NCBI GenBank assembly: GCA_006176705.1
Contig: QRFJ01003079.1
Span: forward strand, 111,470 to 175,469
Length of the DNA stretch: 64,000 bases
Reading direction: 5' to 3'
Source of the DNA: Cocos nucifera
Taxonomy: Eukaryota; Streptophyta; Magnoliopsida; Arecales; Arecaceae
Shown here one piece after another: positions 56,837 to 64,000 of the stretch. The first letter of the stretch is position 1. Each line of letters begins with the position of its first letter. The position numbers and the translations under genes were made by a program. The notes under the pieces were generated by a model. It had not been told where the DNA came from. It saw only the letters and a program-made list of their open reading frames with translations, and searched no databases.

Positions 56837-57660
56837 TCAGGCTACACCATTTAATTTGTGGTGTATTAAGGAGGTATTCCATTCAGAAGAGAATCTCTTT
56901 AAATTAAGATAGTCAGAAAACTCACTAGATAGGGTATTCTCTCTAAAAAGATCAGATCGAAGGATTTTTATATATTGTCTAGTTTGTTTTTCGCCATACT
57001 TTGATACTCTTTTTAAATTTACAAAGGCTCTAATTTGTGTTTCTAAAAGATACACATATCCAAACCTAGATAAATCACAATTGAATGTAATAAACATAAG
57101 AGTATCCTCCTCTAGCTTGAGTTGTCATAGGACCACATACATTCCGTAATGTTACAAGTCCTTAATAACTCCTTCATCCCCTTCTCTATGTCCACTAAAT
57201 GGAATCTTGGTCATTTTTACCCATAGCATGAATTTCACAAGTTCCCAATGATTCATAATCAAAAAAGGAATAAAGAACTTTTCTTTGTATAACTTGTTAA
57301 TTCCTAGCCTCACTAATATGACCTAATCGATAATGCCAGAGTAAAGTATTATGTTATGTCATCTCTCTTACGTTTTTCATTTTCATCAATATGAAAATAT
57401 ATTATTATCTTAAACCATAGAGTCAACAAACCATTGCTAAATATGCCAAAATAAATAATTTCATTTAGATATTGATCGAGCAACCCTCGCTCATTACATT
57501 AAGACTATAACCTTGTTTTTAATAACAAGGGTATAGATATAATATTTTAATGATCTTAGGCATATAATTAATATTTGTAAGCTCTAAGATCTTCCCAAAG
57601 GCAACTTCCCTAATATATTTTGTCCCTACATCTTTCTTGTCTGGAATAGATCTCTCCACG
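56837..57660 (-). pseudogene. T GAG-pre-integrase and integrase, truncated
   Basis: The minus frame 57097-56837 (86 codons) reads LSRFGYVYL, KILRSDL (catalytic Asp) and ends LNGVA, the beginning of the segment that holds the catalytic Glu in relatives (NGVAE); the sequence departs right there. The zinc part lies to the right (57100-57360) with damaged frames. Confidence 0.72.
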
Positions 57661-58663
57661 CCATTAAAGCTTTGAAGTCACTTTTCTTCAAACTCTAATT
57701 TTCTTATAGCCTCTGCAAAGATTTGCAGATATGAAAATCACAGCGGGTATTCTAAATACCCAAGAATTTGAAATGGAAGAATTTAATGATAAATATAGGT
57801 ATGTATCTCATACATTACCTTTTGTGCATTATTTTGCACCAGATTCAGCGATTTTGCAAGGTAAGCCTTGCAATTTCCTCTTCCAATGACTATGGTTTGC
57901 CATAGTGAAAATAGGTCATTTGTCCGGAGATCTTTTCCCCCTTTTTCTCTTATTTATACCACTTTAGATTCAATTTTCTCTTTTGAACCCTTTTTGCTTG
58001 TCTTCTTCTTGGAGATCCCTTCCACAAGAAGAAGAGGATCCTTTATCTTTCTTGATTGGCTTTCTGTTGGTCGTTGAGGCATATTTAATCAGCTAGGCAA
58101 TGAAGATAGAATTTAGTTATTTCATTGTGATAGTTTCATGACAAACTTAAGGAAATATGATTCTGGGAGTGATTGCAGGATCAAATCCTGACTAACTCTC
58201 CATCCATTTATCAAAACCTAATTGACTTAATCTACGTGATTAGGTTCAATTACCACAAACATTGATTTTTGTTGATGTTCTTATCATTCTTGCACGAAAT
58301 AATTTCTTAGATATCTCATTATCTAGCAGTCCTACTATTGGCTCTGCATAAAGCTTCTTTTAGGATTGAGCAATAATGGCTGAGTATCCATTGTATTCAT
58401 GCTGCCTCTTAATCTTATTCATAGAGGCATGTATGATCATTTGACAGTAATGGAATCATTTTTGCCACATTCTTATATGTGGACTTATCTTATCTGTGGC
58501 ATTCATTTCTAATGGCTTAGGATCAGAGGTGTTAAAGAATATAGGTAGAATTTTTTCTTATGACTGAGTACCAATTTTAAGTGTTCTCAACCAGTTCACA
58601 TAATTTTGACAATCAAATTATTGGACATCCAAAATTTGAACGTATGGAAGTTGGAAAAGCCAT
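57661..58663 (-). pseudogene. T gag, degenerate
   Basis: The minus-strand ATG at 58663-58661 begins MAFPTSIRSNFGCPII. After a shift, YVNWLRTLKI (compare YKDWLKNYKI of A1) supports capsid. A Lys/Ser-rich part near 58010-58070 corresponds to the region before the zinc knuckle; a clean CCHC was not found. Many stops. Confidence 0.6.
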
Positions 58664-59844
58664 TTAATCTACATAATAAAGAATTAATACATAAGCAAAT
58701 AAGTTCATGATGGACAAACATATTAAAATTAGAAAACTTTAATTTAATTATGTCTCCCACGAAAAATTATAACCCTCTTATTGATTTTCTTAGTGAGAAT
58801 AAGATCCTACATTCGCTCATTATTAAAAAATTTTTGTGGTTTGCACAAACAAACTTGTTAAAAGCTTCAAAGGTAAGAAACTCTTTTTCAATTGCATTTT
58901 ATTGCAACTCTCAAAAAAAAAACTTTGCCTTTAAAATATTTAAATAGCTTTATGTTAACACAACTAACTTTAATGTTTTTATTTAACTAGAATTCTTCAT
59001 TTCTTATAGTCAAAAATGAAATATAACTACTTTTTTGTGGTTACACAACAAAGTAGTATATTCAAATGCGTTAAGCATCTCAATGCACTAGATTAATATT
59101 ACATCTTTCCCATGATAGATCTTGTGGTTACACAACAGAACTAACATGGTTGGACGATAATAAGAATACTTAGTATGAAGGAAGGCCTTAATTGTAGTGA
59201 ATATAATATTAGCATTTTCAATCTAAATTAAATAAATTTCAAATTCAGCCAGATTAAATGGAGAGAAATGGGAAGTCTCCCCCATTTGCTTTCCTTAGAC
59301 ACCAATTTAAATTGGCCGGTCAGGACCAAAACGGAACTAATTAAAAAAATCATTTTCTCTTTTACCAATTCAAGAACCGATTTCCTAAACACCGATTGAT
59401 CAATTAGACAAATCCTGATTATTGAGCTTAAAGATTAATTAACTACAACTTAGAATATAATTTTTTATAGGAGGGATTTAATGGTACTCAATGCACTTAA
59501 TTGATTCGAAACAACTAAATGCATAAAGTAATCATTGATATCATTAAATGTTGGTACTTATGTCCAATTAACATGTATAATTATTCTAGGACAACACGCC
59601 GATTCATTAAATAATAGTGAAATCACTATTATTTCAAGCCTATTACTTAGCGGAAACTTTATTAGAATAATATATACGAAACATAATTCTCCATTATGAT
59701 AAGTGTGAAAAAGGAATAGACTTTCTATCACATCAAAAATAAAGCAATTGATAAAAAATATACATGTCATATTCTATATTTTTCTTTTTGCCCTATTATA
59801 CTTTAAGCCAAAAGCATTAATGATTTAAAACCTAATTAAGACCT
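58664..59844 (-). other. T leader
   Basis: 1.18 kb between PBS and gag, no coding signal. It holds two copies of TGTGGTTACACAAC (59036 and 59123) and a relative at about 58838. Confidence 0.55.
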
Positions 59845-59857
59845 GGCTCTGATACCA
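59845..59857 (-). other. T primer binding site
   Basis: GGCTCTGATACCA on the plus strand, the complement of TGGTATCAGAGCC. Confidence 0.85.
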
Positions 59858-59861
59858 CTAT

Positions 59862-62458
59862 TGGATTTGGTGTACAGGGTGGAAGCATGGATTTCAAAGC
59901 AAAAACATGAAATCAACATAACAAACCAAAACCGACCAGAGGACCACCTTACATTGAGCAATTAAATCATATAACATGATTTGCTAATATAATAAAGAAA
60001 GTATATAGAACATTACCTCTTATCCGCTAAAACCCTAACTAATTGACCTCTGAAATCGTCGACGTCAGGTAGCAGGCTCCAGTCAGGAACGGTGTTCTCC
60101 ACCAGTGCCCATGTGTTCACCCTCAACTGTTGATCCACACAAAAACTTGATTAAGACACCAGCACCTTTGATTTTATAATATTTAAAGTTCTGAATATAT
60201 ATAGAACTTTTAAGTTAAAAGGGCTAGACCTTCTTGATCTCTTTATGTCACCTTCCTTGCCCTCCTTATCTATCTTTCTTTTTTCTTTTGTCTTCTTAAT
60301 TTTTTCTTACCTAATCTCTTAGTCATTAAGATGACTTTCTTTATTCTTATAATGAACAAGGTTTAAGATAAGAGAAAGAAGGAAAGAAAATTGGACAAAA
60401 AATAAACTCTTGTAAGAAAGAAAAGATAATGTTCACACACCCCGACTCAAGGTGCTACCCCTAGTTTTATAATGTACGTAAGGGTGCCACCTAAAAGATT
60501 CATGCCCTTTCCTCATCAAAATCTCATTGCCCCATCAACCAATCTCATTGCCTCATTCAGTAAAAATTGAGATATGGAGTTAGTCCAAGAGGGTGCCTTA
60601 AAGCAGCAAGGACTCTTGGAGATTAATTCTACGATAGTTTTTACGAAGAGTTTGCAATGCTTCATCTTTGGCGCCACCCTTTTTATCCATTAGAGATCAT
60701 GGACAAAAGCCATCCAATGGCTCTAAAAGGGCGATGCCCATCAGCAAGAAGGCGTGGAGATAAACTTTGAATAGTCAAAGTCTCAAGGAGACTTTGACTT
60801 AGTCCAAGAGACGTCAAGGAGGGAGTAGGCGACATGGAGTCTTGGGCGGCAAGGGGGTCTTGGCGCACAAAACATCCTAGGCAAAAAAATTTAAAAGGAA
60901 AAAGAAGTATTTATCCTATAAGAAGGACACTTCTGTGCCCTATATATCAGATGTCCATGCCCAATTAAAAATATTTACATGGACTAACAGAATGAAGGAA
61001 AAGTCAAAGAAGGTAGGCGCCATCTTATTCCATGCACCAAAGAGTCCTTTGCGCATGAAAGACCTTCACACACACAAGAAAGAGACTCTCTGGCATGCAG
61101 TGGTATAGTATGTTGGCACCCAATCTGAAGCCCAATCAATCCTAGCGTTAATCCAACTCAAGACAATTTCTTCTTGGCTCAAATCGGATTTAATTAGCCA
61201 CAAATCGGAAGCCGATTTCGAATCCAATTCGAATCCAGATGCTAGGGTTTGCTATATTGTGCTAGCATATTCATCTTGCAAACATGGTCTAATCTAATTA
61301 GACCCTTAACCAATTCTCTTTATGTGTGACCCTATTGAATTCACATTCTAAACCAGCAGTGAGTCAGAGGTGTGATTTGACCAAAAATTTGGTTAGAACT
61401 CAACAAACTGATTTAGGTCAAAATAAGCCAACCCAATTTGACTTAATTTAGAAACACTTTTCTAATTTAATGATCAAATTAAGAATTTTTAATTTGGATT
61501 CAAACCCACAAGACATGATTGACGTCTAGCGAATGTATCATGATTACCAAAAGATTGTCGAAATTTTGATTAGAAATACAAGAATATCCTTCAGTGAAAA
61601 TATCACTGCAACTAGATCCTTCTCTATCTTCTTGCATTCCTGAATATGACTCTAGGTATGGAAATATGTCAATCTCAATTCATATTTATTCTCTCTTTCA
61701 ATTTATGATAATGACTATTTAATTAGAAATTATAGAAATCATTTTTTAATTTCATCATGCTTTGATCAAAGTCTTCCTGAAATCATTATTTTGTTGAAGC
61801 AGGTAGGATGCTATTTTCTCTTACCAGGAGAGATCGATTTCTTGCTTAACCTACTCACAATCTTCATATATATAATTACCATATCCACGCATCATCCCGT
61901 ACATAATAAGTCACGAATGTGACTACTGAACCAAAATATGGATTTAATATTATATTAAAATTCTTTGATAGTTTTACAGGTCAAAGGATTACATGCTAAA
62001 TTCCACTATTGAGAACCATCTATTGACATGTAGATAAGACTACCATTAGATATTTCTCAATTTGGATATCAATTCAGTGAATCATTCTCTACTAATGAGC
62101 ATCCACATTCTTGTATTAGTGTCGTACACAAGTTATTATGAGATCAATCACCCTCTTAATTGAGCATACAGAGAATGTGCTAGTCTTACCAAAAAATATT
62201 GATCCATAACTTAATGTCCCATCGACTAAGAATATTTAAATTAAGGTTTTAAGAATTTTTTAGGTCTCACCTAGTATGATCTCGTCATAATCCTAAACAT
62301 CATAGCCCTAATTTATAGAGTCATTCATAATCTTAAAAAAATAAGATACTGCATATGATGAAATAAAATGCCTTTATTTATTAAAAATATCATTACATGA
62401 TTCTGGAAGACAAAGAACATCCCAAAAATAAAATTGGCTTGAGGGCATATTCCTTTCA
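59862..62458 (-). repeat. T LTR (its 5' LTR)
   Basis: 2597 bp. On the minus strand it starts TGAAAGGAATATGCCC, like the ATATGCCC start of Angela LTRs, and ends CCAAATCCA, four bases before the PBS. Only one LTR of T is present. No second copy was found for an LTR-LTR alignment, so the edges rest on PBS position and the junction with G0 pol. Confidence 0.7.
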
Positions 62459-63520
62459 AGCCATGCATCTTTGGTAAACAACATAGGATGAAGTTTGCCA
62501 AAGTACCAAGATATAGTGGAAGGAGTGCTGGATTTTTAGTGCACTCAAGATATGTGGGGACCAGCTCTATGTATCAGAAGCTAGGAAGGTAGGGTAAACA
62601 TATTTTATCATCTTTTATTTGATCGACTTCTCAAGCGAAAGGTGATGCATTTATTCGGATCAAGAGAAAAAGTCAAATTATGTTTGCCCGATTCAAGCTT
62701 GGAGAGCCTAAGTTGAAGGAGTCAGAAAGACAAGTGAAGTATTTGAGCGTTGGGATAATGGAGGAGAATATACAAGCCTAGAGTTCAGGCAGTACTATGA
62801 GAGGGAAATGGTTATCAAATACCATTATACAGTGAAGATGACTCTCTCTGATAGAAATGGGTTCCGTAGAAAGGCACATGAACTGGACACTGACTCGAGA
62901 AGGCATGGAGTATTACGGCCTAGCTATCACTTCCAAAATTTTTTTTGCGTCGAGTATGCTTTAACTTTTTCTTTTATTTTTCTTGTCAAACAGGTCACTT
63001 ACCTCAAGACTGAAATGGAAGGCATTCCAGAAGAGGTCTAGAGAATGAAAGAAGGTGGAGAGTTATGATACTTGAAGATCTTCAGTTGCCACAGCCTATG
63101 GCACCATTGTGGAGCCGCAATCGAAAAAAGTAAGTTGGATCCTAAATCTCAAAATTGACATTTATAGGATATCCACAAGGAGTCAAGGTCTATCTTGGAA
63201 ATCCTGAAGTCACAGGAAGATGTTGATCAGGAACAAAGAATGACCAGTAGGAACATCATTTTTGATGAAAAGAGCATCTTAGAGAGGCCTGGGAGTACAG
63301 GAGCAACTGAAGAAATAAAGATGAATAGTGGTGGTCAATCAGAGAATGATGGCATGCAGGTTACGTCCACTGACAGGAGTATTCCTGTTGAGGTGGAGTT
63401 GGGCAAAAATGTTTTATCTCAGATTGAAAATCAGCATGGAGGGCTAGCAGTTCAGATGGATGTACAGGATCAATCACAGATTTTAGATAGAGATGTACCA
63501 GTGGGAGTGGCTTTGTATTA
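62459..63520 (+). pseudogene. G-family integrase fragment, probably the displaced 5' part of G0 pol
   Basis: This corresponds to G1 53499-54473: AGCCATGCATCTTTGGTAAA at the start, EYTSLEF-like wording (ENIQA) near 62767, and a clean 111-codon frame 63195-63530 with SILERPGSTGATEEIK. It ends GTGGCTTTG-TATTA, then the reversed G LTR. The first 770 bases have very many single-base differences in length against G1; the last 290 are clean. It joins in register with the G0 pol that ends at 41051, which suggests both are one element. Confidence 0.75.
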
Positions 63521-63967
63521 TGAAAATTAATTTCACACATGGACCAGCGTGGTTGCTAGTGATCAGCCAAGCAACAAGGAAGAACTCCTTAGAGATTACT
63601 ATAGAAGCACGATAAATGGATTCAAGGAATAGAGAAGAAGAGTAGTAGAGATTTTTAGGAGAAAAAAGCTTTATTTCAATGAATTCAACATCATATACAA
63701 TCTTGACATATTTTTAGTATATATACTTTATAAAAGAGTCAAGCCCCAAGCTCATAGGAAAACTTCTCAAATTTAAAACAACCCACGTACAGAGAACATA
63801 CCCGCAAAAACTGAGCTTGAAAAAACTCTCCAAATCTAAAACAAACCCATGTACACAAAAGATACCCACAAAAAATTGAGGCTGACTTTAGGTTTTAGAC
63901 TGAGCCAGCTAACCTATGGATTGAGCCGAACCCAATTCAGACTGAGCCGATCCAGTTGGTGTACCAT
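63521..63967 (-). repeat. Second part of the G1 3' LTR, reversed
   Basis: TGAAAATTAATTTC (complement of the LTR end) at the left, then the complement of the LTR back to ATGGTACACC at 63967, where similarity stops. It contains a local duplication of about 61 bp (63758-63880). It complements 56169-56401 with no overlap or gap. Confidence 0.78.
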
Positions 63968-64000
63968 TCAGACTTGTAGCCGATGATGTATGTACTATTG
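63968..64000. other. Unassigned end of window
   Basis: 33 bp after the LTR break; nothing recognised. Confidence 0.4.

Larger units (their letters stand above)
56837..62458 (-). mobile_element. T: reverse Angela-like copia element, truncated in integrase
   Basis: From right to left (its own 5' to 3'): LTR 62458-59862, PBS 59857-59845, leader, gag from 58663, GAG-pre-integrase, and integrase ending just after an NGVA segment near 56837. RT, RNase H, PPT and 3' LTR are missing. The right edge of the LTR joins G-family pol at 62459 (AGCCATGCATC), so T was inserted in G0. Confidence 0.78.

Overview
The window looks like intergenic nuclear DNA of a flowering plant, probably a large-genome monocot; a palm is a guess I cannot test here. 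I found no host gene, tRNA, rRNA or CRISPR array. Nearly every base belongs to LTR retrotransposons stacked inside one another, most of them broken by stop codons and frameshifts. Element names below (C0, G0, G1, N, S, A1, A2, T, SIRE, Athila) are mine, given by lineage resemblance seen in the sequence.

Left block (1-12914). The 3' part of an Athila-like Ty3/gypsy element (protease, RT, RNase H, integrase, 3' UTR, 3' LTR) runs from the window start to about 10242. Its 3' LTR is split by N, a non-coding 3.46-kb element with two 926-bp LTRs (6065-9522). Next comes S (10243-12914), a non-coding LTR-like block holding a perfect 512-bp tandem duplication.

Middle block (12915-41056). A reverse-strand Ty1/copia relic, C0 (12915-16285), is cut by a second reverse copia element, G0. 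The 3' LTR of G0 is split by a SIRE/Maximus-like copia element (16664-39120). SIRE is itself split by an Angela-like copia element, A1 (20009-30411), in its protease/GAG-pre-integrase region. A reverse solo LTR of the same Angela-like family (33951-36219) sits in SIRE's extra downstream ORF. This is four levels of nesting.

Right block (41057-64000). G1, a forward copy of the G family, is inserted in G0 near the start of RT and carries a second Angela-like element, A2 (43226-53424, perfect TSD TGATT). G1's 3' LTR stops in the middle at about 56401. Its missing half reappears in reverse at 63521-63967, joined to the missing 5' part of G0 pol (62459-63520), so 56402-63967 reads as an inverted segment. 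That segment also contains T, a reverse Angela-like element with a 2.6-kb LTR.

None of these elements has an undamaged gag-pol frame, although A2, G1 and parts of SIRE keep long readable stretches. The most interesting signals are the apparent inversion, N as a likely non-autonomous partner of the G family, a W-box cluster in all five A-family LTRs, conserved nested inverted repeats in the A-family leader, and contrasting mutation patterns in A1 and A2.
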